This document shows, piece after piece, positions 37,929 to 47,040 of a DNA stretch of 64,000 nt (positions are counted from its first letter, which is position 1; each line of letters starts with the position of its first letter). The translations under genes were made by a program, and so were the position numbers. The DNA is from Psychroflexus planctonicus. GTDB taxonomy: Bacteria > Bacteroidota > Bacteroidia > Flavobacteriales > Flavobacteriaceae. Location of the stretch: contig NZ_BMGM01000002.1 in the NCBI RefSeq assembly GCF_014640195.1, positions 62,001 to 126,000 of the forward strand, given 5' to 3'. The notes under the pieces are model-generated. The model was not told the origin of the DNA. It worked only from the letters and a program-made list of their open reading frames with translations, and ran no database searches.

Positions 37929-38810
37929 ATGGATAAAACAAAACTTTGGAAAGTTGAAAGTAATAAATTAGTCGAAATCAACTCAAATAACCTAGACTAC
38001 GAAGACCGAATTCATAAATGGATAGAAGAAGATATTTCTATCGTTCTACCTGATGCGATTCTTATCGGCTCTAAAATTTTAACGGACCATGGAAAAGAAA
38101 TTGACTTATTAGCAATTGACGAAAATGGAGATTTAATTGTTTTAGAACTTAAACGAGGTTTAACAACAAGAGAAGTTACAGCTCAAGTTTTAGATTATGC
38201 TTCTTGGATAAATACGCTTGATGAAGATGGAATAAATGATATTCTAACTAAAAACGGAATTGAAAAAAGTGTTTCGGAATTAATGTCTGAAAAATTTGAT
38301 GACTACGAAGAAGATATTGAAATCAATGAAAACCAAAAAATCTATATTGTTGGTTCTTCTATTGACTTAATTACCGAAAGAATATGTAAGTATCTTGCTG
38401 GTAATGGGCTTCAGATTAATGTTTTAACATTTGATTATTTTCAAGACGATGAAAATGAATTTATTGCAAGAAACTTTCTTGTAAATGAATTTGATTCGCT
38501 AAAAGACACAGGTAAAAAAAGAAAAGGTAGATACATAACAAAACTATTCCAGGAAGAAAAAATTAAAGTTGGTCAAAAGGTAAAGTACATACCATTAAGC
38601 GAAATTAAAGGAATGGAAAAAATTGCTACTATTTACAGAAAAGGCAGTAAATGTTTAAAAATGGATGATACTGGAGAAACTTATTCATTCAGCGGTTTGA
38701 GAAAAAAAATAATATTAGAGAATGGACTTGATTTAAATCCGCATTTTCCATATTGGCAATGGACTGAATGGTTATTAATAGACAAGAACACAAAATTATC
38801 TGACTTATAA
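37929..38810 (+). CDS. NucS/DUF91-like PD-(D/E)xK endonuclease
   Basis: The 293-residue protein has the DUF91/NucS core: WIEEDISIVLPDAILIGSK, then GKEIDLLAIDENGDLIVLELKRG (in parts, about 55-80), where D60-E72-K74-type positions form the metal site, then REVTAQVLDYASWI. The C-terminal part has an OB-like stretch and an acidic helix. Relatives cut branched or mismatched DNA. Placed just before the DISARM genes but 120 bp apart and with its own upstream element, it may act alone. Confidence 0.75.
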   Translation: MDKTKLWKVESNKLVEINSNNLDYEDRIHKWIEEDISIVLPDAILIGSKILTDHGKEIDLLAIDENGDLIVLELKRGLTTREVTAQVLDYASWINTLDEDGINDILTKNGIEKSVSELMSEKFDDYEEDIEINENQKIYIVGSSIDLITERICKYLAGNGLQINVLTFDYFQDDENEFIARNFLVNEFDSLKDTGKKRKGRYITKLFQEEKIKVGQKVKYIPLSEIKGMEKIATIYRKGSKCLKMDDTGETYSFSGLRKKIILENGLDLNPHFPYWQWTEWLLIDKNTKLSDL

Positions 38811-38930
38811 AAATATACGCAAATTCGTAGCAATAATATATGGACTAAAAACTTACAAATAGAATAAAACAATGCTATGGATTATTATATCTAAACCTAA
38901 AGTCTTAATTTTAAGATTTATTTAAACATC

Positions 38931-41285
38931 ATGGATGGTATTTATAAATATTTAGAAGTTCTTATTGAATTTTCCGAAAGAAAATTAAAGAGAAACTTTA
39001 ATATTACAGATTTAGGATTTGATAAATTTGAAATGATAAATTCTTATTTAATTTATCAAACGATTAGAGATGAAAATAACAACACATTAATCTATATCCC
39101 AGATAAAGAAACCAAATCTCAATTTTACATTCCAGCAATTTTTATTATTGCTTTTTATAACTTTATAGACAATTTCATCGATGATTCAACTGTGTTTAAT
39201 AAAGGTGATACTTTGCAAAGAGGAAAGAATAGGTTTGTAATAGAAAGAATAAATGAAAGAAAAGCAGTATTAATAAAGAAAGATAAAGCCAATACGAGAT
39301 ACCCAAATGTGCCTGTAAGCAACTTAAAAAATTATATAAAGACCTATGCTAGTGCAAGTTCTACGAAGATTCATAAAACATTTAGCTCGTATCGAACTTT
39401 TTTCAAAAAATATGTAGTTGGTGTTAATAAAGAAGTACCGTCACAATTTAAATATAAATCTATTATTGTAACTGATAAAAGTATTGTAAAGGAACTGAAA
39501 GAATATAAATTAGAAAAAAAACCAATTCACAAGGCCTTTCCTTTTCAATATATAACAAAATCTGGCATTCAGTCAGATAACATTCCAATTGACCCAATGA
39601 TTTATATAGTCAATGATTATGAGACTGTTCGAAAACACATTTTAACTCAAGAAATCATGATACGAAATATAACTTTCATTGGAGAAAACAAATACAGAGA
39701 AAGTTATCTTGAGATTACGGAAGATTTAAACAATGGAAGAATAGTGAATTGCTTGTTAATTGGAAGTACAGACTTAAATACTAATGTAATTCCAAACTTA
39801 AAAAAATGGAAATGGACATTATCTGAATTAGACTACTTCAATTACTTTACTACTTACCCAATCAACAAAGTAATAGTTAATAATGAAGCGTTTACAATCG
39901 CTTTAAATGAATTCAATATCTTAATTCAAAAAATTGAAAAAGACTATGGAATTAGCTTAAATGAGCTGTACAAATATGTGCGGAACATATTACCAATAAT
40001 AATTCCTTCACCTAACAGTAGACTACTCACACAACTTGATAATGCTTTAATTTACTTTGAAAAAGAAGGCGAAGACATTGTAGAAACTATATTATCAGAT
40101 ATTGGAGAATATGACTATGATGATGTTTGGAATGAAATATTAGATAAATTTTTAGTATTAATTAACTCTAAAAAAACAGCACATTATAAATTTAAAAAGA
40201 TTGAAGAATATCAGAAAATAGACTATTTAATTGTGCCTAAAGAATATTTGGAAATTTGGAAAGAAGAAATTAATTCTCATAAAGTAAAAAATGTTATTTC
40301 TTTTAAAGAGTTCAATTCTTTAACTGTTAAAAACAAAACAATAGTCTTTTTAGGTTTTTTTGGATATAATCACTTAAAGTCAATGATGTATAATTCTAAT
40401 AAAATTAATGTTATCCTATATCCACAAGAAGAAACACATTTCAATAATTGTGACACTAAGTTGAACAGGGAAACATTTCACGAACTAAAAAGTACTGACA
40501 GAAAGGCAATATCTGATGTTTCATTTAAAGAAATAGAACAAAAAGAAAACATTGATGAACTAATAAAAAGACTTTTTAGTCAAGATGAAGAAGCTAAAAT
40601 AAGCCCTGACTATTGCGAAAATTTTACAACAAATATTATAAGAGAATTAACTTTTGAAAATGACATAGAAAAATTAGAATTAGACGAAAATAAAACTGTG
40701 TTATTAAAAATAAACCAAAAAGAACGTTTTGAGAAAGTTAAAAACCTTAAAACGGGAGACAAAATTAGAGTTTACGATAATTCTTCTAAAGAAGAACTAT
40801 ACCAAGTAGCTTTAGAATTCGATATTAATGGAGAATTCACTAAAATAGAAGAGTTTTCCAAATTATGGAAGTCAGAACTGGAATTATTTTACAAAGAGCA
40901 TAATTCATTGAATGAATTACATGAACTTCTTTTAAAAAACGGTCTATCAATTAAAAACGCACTAACTCTTAATAACTGGATTAGACCAGAAAGTGACGTG
41001 AAATTTCCTCAAAGGAAAAAAGATTTATCTGTAATTAAAAAAACAATAAACTCTGATAAATTGAACCACAATTATAATGATATTTTTAAACACAGAATAG
41101 GTTACAATCGTATAATGAAATCATTAGGTAGGAAGTTCAGTTCAGAAATATCAGATTACATCAAACATAAAAGAAAAGGGAAACTGTTAAAGCAGTTTAC
41201 AACAAAACAAATTCAAAAATTTGTTGACCAAAACGCAAAAGAAAGAACCATTAAAGTAATAAAAGCAATTGATTATGAGCAATAA
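38931..41285 (+). CDS. drmE: DrmE-like DISARM protein
   Basis: The 784-residue protein has no clear catalytic motif. Features seen are a Lys-rich N-terminal half, a segment KTIVFLGFFGYNHLKSMM (about 477-494), and a C-terminal domain with KTGDKIRVYD near 610 and LTLNNWIRPESDVKFPQRKKDL near 680. Its size, place directly before drmA and overlap with it (11 bases) fit DrmE of class 2 DISARM. The name rests mainly on context. It may be an effector or scaffold of the complex. Confidence 0.55.
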   Translation: MDGIYKYLEVLIEFSERKLKRNFNITDLGFDKFEMINSYLIYQTIRDENNNTLIYIPDKETKSQFYIPAIFIIAFYNFIDNFIDDSTVFNKGDTLQRGKNRFVIERINERKAVLIKKDKANTRYPNVPVSNLKNYIKTYASASSTKIHKTFSSYRTFFKKYVVGVNKEVPSQFKYKSIIVTDKSIVKELKEYKLEKKPIHKAFPFQYITKSGIQSDNIPIDPMIYIVNDYETVRKHILTQEIMIRNITFIGENKYRESYLEITEDLNNGRIVNCLLIGSTDLNTNVIPNLKKWKWTLSELDYFNYFTTYPINKVIVNNEAFTIALNEFNILIQKIEKDYGISLNELYKYVRNILPIIIPSPNSRLLTQLDNALIYFEKEGEDIVETILSDIGEYDYDDVWNEILDKFLVLINSKKTAHYKFKKIEEYQKIDYLIVPKEYLEIWKEEINSHKVKNVISFKEFNSLTVKNKTIVFLGFFGYNHLKSMMYNSNKINVILYPQEETHFNNCDTKLNRETFHELKSTDRKAISDVSFKEIEQKENIDELIKRLFSQDEEAKISPDYCENFTTNIIRELTFENDIEKLELDENKTVLLKINQKERFEKVKNLKTGDKIRVYDNSSKEELYQVALEFDINGEFTKIEEFSKLWKSELELFYKEHNSLNELHELLLKNGLSIKNALTLNNWIRPESDVKFPQRKKDLSVIKKTINSDKLNHNYNDIFKHRIGYNRIMKSLGRKFSSEISDYIKHKRKGKLLKQFTTKQIQKFVDQNAKERTIKVIKAIDYEQ

Positions 41286-44200
41286 TCACGATAATATAGC
41301 ACGAGATATTTTTCAAGAAAGAATTAAAAAAGGCCTTTTGGGACCTGGTTCAGATATTTTCGTAACCGAAAAAGATAAAAGTGAAGAAATAATATCAGAT
41401 TATCCTTTACAAAGATATTATACAGGTGTTTTATTTCCAGAACAAATAAAAAAAGATACTGCTGAAAGTGAAGTCGCAAACGAAACGGAATCTGATAATG
41501 AAGATGCTTTAAAAGTTGAAATTGAAGAAAAAGAACCAACAGATAAAAGCTTTACAACCAGCAATAAAGGCGACAATAAAGATGATGAGTTGAAAATATC
41601 TCAAAATACATTTTTCCCATCTAATATTGGTTTAACTTTTTGTATTGAAAATGGAGTTAAAGAACTTGATGTTGAATTTAGTTTTGGTCTATATTCTCAA
41701 GTAGCAAGTGATATAAAAATAAAAGTATCTAAAAGGGATTTTGATGAGTTTAACAATCATCCTTCATTTCCTTTCAAAAAAATTATAAACTACGAAGATG
41801 GTTATATGATTTTAAAACGAAAGTTACAAGGTAAAAGTCGGTCACCTAGAACAGAAGAATTTGTCCAATTTGATGATTTCAAAAAGTCAGATAGTTTTAA
41901 AGACAGCTCACTTCCACCGATATTCCACATCTTTGAAAAGCTAATTGGTAGAACTTGGAAACGAGAAAACATTGTTATAAACGAGAAAATATCTATTTCA
42001 GACATTTTTAAACCTAAAACAATTTTTGAGCGAAATCTAAAAAAGAAAACAAGCAATTATTTAAAAGCTTCTTACACTTTAAAGACATACCATATAAAAC
42101 AAAATCCAAATTGTACATATGTTAAAATACAATTGGCAAACACATCAGATAAACATCCATCGAATCAATTTTCAAATGCAAAAGAACTTTTAAACCAAAA
42201 ATGTATTTTCCAAACCAAAATTAAAGTTATCCTCAAAAAATTAAGCCCTTATAAATCTTACATTGAACTGAATCCTTTAGATAAAGAAGCAGAAGTATTA
42301 AATTACTTGTACAAGGACAAATTAAGTTATGGGATTGGTCACAACTGCTCTGTTGTTTGGGAAAAAACCAAGGAAACTATCCAAACTTCATTCTTACCAC
42401 AATATGATGTAAAAAACACGAAAAACAGTTTTTCGGAAGAAGATTTTAAAGACAATCTAAATGATTTTCATTTACTTAATAAAAGCTTAGACATTTATAG
42501 TCTTTCACATTTCTCAAATGAAAACAAAACTGAAATAATCGAAAGATTAAAAACTTTTGTCAATCTATATAGAAATTGGATTTCAGAGCAAAAGAAAATC
42601 AGCTCATCAAATAAAGAAATTGAAAACCATATTTTCAAAAACTTAGATTTCAATCTTAACAGGTTAAAATTAAACATTGAGTTACTAAAATACGATAAAA
42701 TTTTCAGAGCTTTTCAATTAGCAAATTCAGCTATGCTAATTCAAATTATAATATCAAATGATGATAATTTTTCTGGTAAAGAAAAAGATTTAAAAGAATT
42801 AGATACAACTATTGATTACAATAGTATTGACTATTTCAAAAACTATAATTTCGATAAACTATCTTTTGGAAAACCTAAATATAGACCGTTTCAATTAGCC
42901 TTTCTACTTTTAAATATTGATAGCATTACAGACTTAAAATCTGATGCAAGAAATAAAATTGTTGACTTAATATGGTTTCCAACAGGTGGTGGAAAAACCG
43001 AAGCGTATTTAGCTGTTGGTGCTTTTACAATAATTTATCGCAGGTTAATGAATAAAACAGGGTATGAAGGAACTTCAGTAATAATGCGTTACACGCTGAG
43101 ATTACTTACAGCCCAGCAATTTGAAAGAGCTTCAAGATTAATTGTTTCCTTAGAGTTTTTAAGAACGCAATTTGAACAAGAATTAAGAGAAGAACCAATA
43201 ACAATAGGAATGTGGGTAGGTATGTCTTCTACCCCAAATTCTTTAAAAGAAGCAGAGGAAAAAGTTGAAGACATTAATGAAGAGTGCAATAAAAAAGATG
43301 GAATTCCTGATAACAAAAACGTGTTTCAGGTTAGCTCTTGTTCTTGGTGTGGCACAAAGCTCATAACTAAAAACGAACTCAATAATTGGATATTTGGTTT
43401 TAAAATTGAAGGAAAGAAAAAGGACACAAAGTTTAAAATAAGGTGCGTAAACAAAAAATGTCATTTCCATAATAAACTTCCTATTCAGGTAGTTGATGAA
43501 ATGCTATATGAAAAACCGCCGACTCTACTTTTTGGAACAGTAGATAAATTTGCAATGTTAGCATGGAAAGCAAGAGGAAACAGTTTTTTCAACTCACTAA
43601 ACGAAAGTTTACCACCAGATTTAATTATTCAAGATGAATTACACCTTCTAACTGGTCCTTTAGGCACAATTACAGGAATTTTTGAGAGTGTTATTGAAAT
43701 ACTATGCTCTAAAAATGGCAGAAAACCAAAAATAATTTCATCAACTGCAACAACTCGAAATACAAATGAACAAATAAAAGCATTGTATGGCAATGATAAA
43801 ATTGTAAATGTTTTTCCACCTTCAGGTTTGAGTTCTTCAGATAGCTTTTTTGCAAAAGTATCAACAACAAAGAGTACAAGAAGATATATTGGTTTTATTC
43901 CAACAGGAAAATCATCAATTGACACGCAACTTCAAATGTTTGCCAATTTGTTTGTGGCTCGATTAGAAGTTTATAAAGAATTGATTTTAAATGGGGTAAA
44001 TGACTATGAAATATTTGACAAGTATTGGACGCTTATTTCATATTATAATAGCTTAAAAGATGTAGGTAAGATTCATAATAAGGTTGGAGATGAAATTTCA
44101 ACTTTTACTTCTGCTTTACAAAAGAAGTTATATGGAGACAATCCAAATAATCGCTTTAATTACGAATATTTATACAATCGTGATGAAGAGTTGACAAGTA

Positions 44201-44970
44201 GAATTGATAGTACAAAAATCAAACAAACTTTAAAACGATTAGAAGAAAACACTTTTAATAAAGAGACCATACAAAAATATCCAAATGGAAATACCTATGT
44301 AAAATCAGGAATAATTGATTTAGTTTTAGCGACTAATATGATTTCCGTAGGAATTGACATTGAAAGATTTAACGTAATGCTTATAAATAGCCAACCTAAA
44401 AATGTGGCAGAATATATTCAGGCTTCAAGTAGAGTTGGTAGAAAATATAAAGGTTTAGTTATTGATTTGTTGGATGCAAATAGAGCAAGAGATAAATCTC
44501 ATTTTGAACATTTTATTCCTTTTCATCAAGCATTTTACAAAAGTGTAGAACCGGTTAGCTTAACACCTTTTACAGAAAACACACTTGAAAAAATGCTGGC
44601 AAGTATAATGATAACTTATGTTAGGCATAAAGTTATAGGAATGGCATCAAATAATTCTGCTCAATATTTTCAACCTGAAATGTTAGATGGTTTAAAAACT
44701 GATATCAAGAAACGATATTCAACTGATTCTAAAGTTTATCAATTATTTGAAAATAAGCTAAAGGTGCTTTCTGATGATTGGTTAGAGCAGATAGAAAATC
44801 ATGATTTAAAAAATTATGAAGCTACAAACACAGAAATTGGTTTACTTGTAAAACCAGCAGAAAAAAGTTTTGACAATGATGATTTATGGTCTGTTATGCA
44901 ATCAATGAGAGAAATAGATACAAATTCCTTTATTAGAGTTGGACTACCAAACATTAGAAAAAATGGCTAA
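41275..44970 (+). CDS. drmA: DISARM helicase DrmA
   Basis: The ATG at 41275 is chosen over the TTG six bases earlier. The 1231-residue protein has a 550-residue N-terminal region, then the SF2 helicase core: Walker A FPTGGGKTEAYL (K574), MRYTLRLLTAQQF, box II DELH (787-790) in IIQDELHLLTGPLG, and the C-terminal half with NMISVGIDIERFNVMLI and QASSRVGR. A CxxC pair (SCSWCGTK) and CVNKKCHF lie in an insertion. In DISARM, DrmA with DrmB binds DNA with a 5' overhang and blocks incoming phage DNA. It overlaps drmB by 8 bases. Confidence 0.88.
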   Translation: MSNNHDNIARDIFQERIKKGLLGPGSDIFVTEKDKSEEIISDYPLQRYYTGVLFPEQIKKDTAESEVANETESDNEDALKVEIEEKEPTDKSFTTSNKGDNKDDELKISQNTFFPSNIGLTFCIENGVKELDVEFSFGLYSQVASDIKIKVSKRDFDEFNNHPSFPFKKIINYEDGYMILKRKLQGKSRSPRTEEFVQFDDFKKSDSFKDSSLPPIFHIFEKLIGRTWKRENIVINEKISISDIFKPKTIFERNLKKKTSNYLKASYTLKTYHIKQNPNCTYVKIQLANTSDKHPSNQFSNAKELLNQKCIFQTKIKVILKKLSPYKSYIELNPLDKEAEVLNYLYKDKLSYGIGHNCSVVWEKTKETIQTSFLPQYDVKNTKNSFSEEDFKDNLNDFHLLNKSLDIYSLSHFSNENKTEIIERLKTFVNLYRNWISEQKKISSSNKEIENHIFKNLDFNLNRLKLNIELLKYDKIFRAFQLANSAMLIQIIISNDDNFSGKEKDLKELDTTIDYNSIDYFKNYNFDKLSFGKPKYRPFQLAFLLLNIDSITDLKSDARNKIVDLIWFPTGGGKTEAYLAVGAFTIIYRRLMNKTGYEGTSVIMRYTLRLLTAQQFERASRLIVSLEFLRTQFEQELREEPITIGMWVGMSSTPNSLKEAEEKVEDINEECNKKDGIPDNKNVFQVSSCSWCGTKLITKNELNNWIFGFKIEGKKKDTKFKIRCVNKKCHFHNKLPIQVVDEMLYEKPPTLLFGTVDKFAMLAWKARGNSFFNSLNESLPPDLIIQDELHLLTGPLGTITGIFESVIEILCSKNGRKPKIISSTATTRNTNEQIKALYGNDKIVNVFPPSGLSSSDSFFAKVSTTKSTRRYIGFIPTGKSSIDTQLQMFANLFVARLEVYKELILNGVNDYEIFDKYWTLISYYNSLKDVGKIHNKVGDEISTFTSALQKKLYGDNPNNRFNYEYLYNRDEELTSRIDSTKIKQTLKRLEENTFNKETIQKYPNGNTYVKSGIIDLVLATNMISVGIDIERFNVMLINSQPKNVAEYIQASSRVGRKYKGLVIDLLDANRARDKSHFEHFIPFHQAFYKSVEPVSLTPFTENTLEKMLASIMITYVRHKVIGMASNNSAQYFQPEMLDGLKTDIKKRYSTDSKVYQLFENKLKVLSDDWLEQIENHDLKNYEATNTEIGLLVKPAEKSFDNDDLWSVMQSMREIDTNSFIRVGLPNIRKNG

Positions 44971-46957
44971 ATACACAGAATTACAAACAAGAAAATTAAT
45001 TAGTTCATATGGGGGAGTTGGTTCAATAATTGAAACAATTGATGGAGCTTTAATGATAAAGGATTTTGATAAATGGAAATATTTCTTCCTAATTGAAAAA
45101 GAGAAAATTGAAGTTCAGGAAAACGAAAGTATTAATGATGACCGTTTATTAAAACGATTAAAATTCTATTTTCCAGACTTAAATCAAATAGTTAAAGTTC
45201 CTGCGAATTATTCTGCGTTTTATAATACTTCTTTACCAAAACTAAAAAACCATATAGTTGATGCTGAATATTTCCCTAAATGGATGTATTGTAATAAATG
45301 TAATAGTATTAAGCATATTGATGATTGGTACAAAGGTTGGAAAATCGGTTTTCACAGTAAGGATAGAAATAAATTAGATGACGCTTTTACGCCTCCAAAA
45401 TGTTATAAATGTTATCAAAAAGCAAAAAAGAATAAAGAAAAGAGAAGATACTATGTTTTAGAGCAAGTTAGGTTTATTATGACAGCACCTAATGGAAATA
45501 TTAAGGACATTCCGTGGCACAATTGGACAAATTTAACCAGAGAAAAAGATGAAAATGGTCAGAAGAAAATTGTTTTTAACGGAAAGTGTTGTAATAAACA
45601 AGATTTAAAATATATCAAAGATGGACGGAATCCAGACTTTACAGGAGTTAGAATACAGTGTAAAAATCCTGACTGCAAAACGAATGCTAAACAGCAATCT
45701 TTGATTGGTTTAATGGGATTACGTGTTCCAGATTTCAACCAAAACGGAGAAATTAAAACCATTGTTGATGCTGAAGGAAATCCAGTTTTAGATGTTAAGG
45801 GAAAAGTACAAAAAGTAATGTTTAAAGCTGTTATTCGCACAAGTAATAGCGTTTACTACCCTTTAATAACTAACAGTTTGTACTTACCTACTCTCGAAAT
45901 CAAAAAAAATATTAAGGATAAAATCAAAACTCTTTATGAAGATGCTGAATTTTCATCTGAAAAAATCCAAGCAAAGATAAATAATGAACAGCTTCAACTT
46001 ACAATAAGTCAGATTGAAGAAGTTATGTTTCCTGATAATCAGAATTTCATTAAAGAAGTTGATTACAGACTAAGAGAATATCAGTATTTAGTAACTAACG
46101 AAAGTCCTGACGATAAAAACCTTGTTTTTGAGCAAGTAAATTCAAATGAGTTAGTCAATTTTGGTATCAGCAAATTACTAAAAGTTAATAGGTTAAAGTT
46201 AACATCAGTTCAAACAGGTTATAGTCGTCAAGACCCAATTGACAAAGACCTGTTTGCTAACAAAACGATGGAAGATTACATTCCTGTAAGCCAACACGCT
46301 GTTAAAGCTAAATACACAACTTCAAAAGGAAAAAATACCAAATTATTACCTGGAATAGAAAGCTTTGGAGAGGGAATATTTATTGATTTTGATAAGGAAA
46401 AGATTAGTAATTGGTTTAAAAGTTGTTCGAAACATGAATCTTTCAAAAAAAGAATTGATGCATTAAAAAATAATATAGAAATTTCCACTTTCACACCTTC
46501 CGAAGAAAAGCTTAAAATGCTAAACAATTTAGAATATTTAACTACTTTTCTATTTATACATACATTTTCTCATATTTTGATTAAAGAGTTAGAATTTTTA
46601 ACTGGTTATCCAGCAACATCTCTCGCAGAAAGGCTTTATGTAAATGAAAACGATATGCAAGGTGTATTGATTTATACCATGGCTGGAGCAGAAGGAAGTT
46701 TTGGTGGCTTAGTCTCTCAGGCAAAACCTGAAAGGTTTTCTAAAATATTATATTCTTCTTTAGCACGAGCTAAAGATTGTGCTTCTGACCCAATCTGTTA
46801 TCATTCCGAAGGTCAAGGTGTAGGCGGACTAAACCTTGCGTCTTGTTATTCGTGTGGTCTTCTTCCAGAAACATCATGTGAAGAATTTAATAGTTATTTG
46901 GATAGAGCATTACTAATAGATGCAGCTTTTGGGTTTTACAGAAATAATTTAATTTAG
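44963..46957 (+). CDS. drmB: DISARM protein DrmB (DUF1998)
   Basis: The ATG at 44963 (MAKYTELQTRKLISSYGG) gives 664 residues. Zinc-like CxxC motifs lie near 105 (YCNKC) and 135 (KCYKC). The C-terminal DUF1998 domain is clear: FIHTFSHILIKELEFLTGYPATSLAERLY, then AGAEGSFGGLVSQ and CYSCGLLPETSCEEFNSYLDRALL (each in part). DrmB is the partner of DrmA and both are always found together in DISARM. The start overlaps the drmA end. Confidence 0.9.
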   Translation: MAKYTELQTRKLISSYGGVGSIIETIDGALMIKDFDKWKYFFLIEKEKIEVQENESINDDRLLKRLKFYFPDLNQIVKVPANYSAFYNTSLPKLKNHIVDAEYFPKWMYCNKCNSIKHIDDWYKGWKIGFHSKDRNKLDDAFTPPKCYKCYQKAKKNKEKRRYYVLEQVRFIMTAPNGNIKDIPWHNWTNLTREKDENGQKKIVFNGKCCNKQDLKYIKDGRNPDFTGVRIQCKNPDCKTNAKQQSLIGLMGLRVPDFNQNGEIKTIVDAEGNPVLDVKGKVQKVMFKAVIRTSNSVYYPLITNSLYLPTLEIKKNIKDKIKTLYEDAEFSSEKIQAKINNEQLQLTISQIEEVMFPDNQNFIKEVDYRLREYQYLVTNESPDDKNLVFEQVNSNELVNFGISKLLKVNRLKLTSVQTGYSRQDPIDKDLFANKTMEDYIPVSQHAVKAKYTTSKGKNTKLLPGIESFGEGIFIDFDKEKISNWFKSCSKHESFKKRIDALKNNIEISTFTPSEEKLKMLNNLEYLTTFLFIHTFSHILIKELEFLTGYPATSLAERLYVNENDMQGVLIYTMAGAEGSFGGLVSQAKPERFSKILYSSLARAKDCASDPICYHSEGQGVGGLNLASCYSCGLLPETSCEEFNSYLDRALLIDAAFGFYRNNLI

Positions 46958-47040
46958 AATTTTAAAAACAGATGTAAATTAACAAAACGATTGTATAAAG
47001 CTAAAAATCCTAAATTTGAAGCAACAAGCCATTACAGATT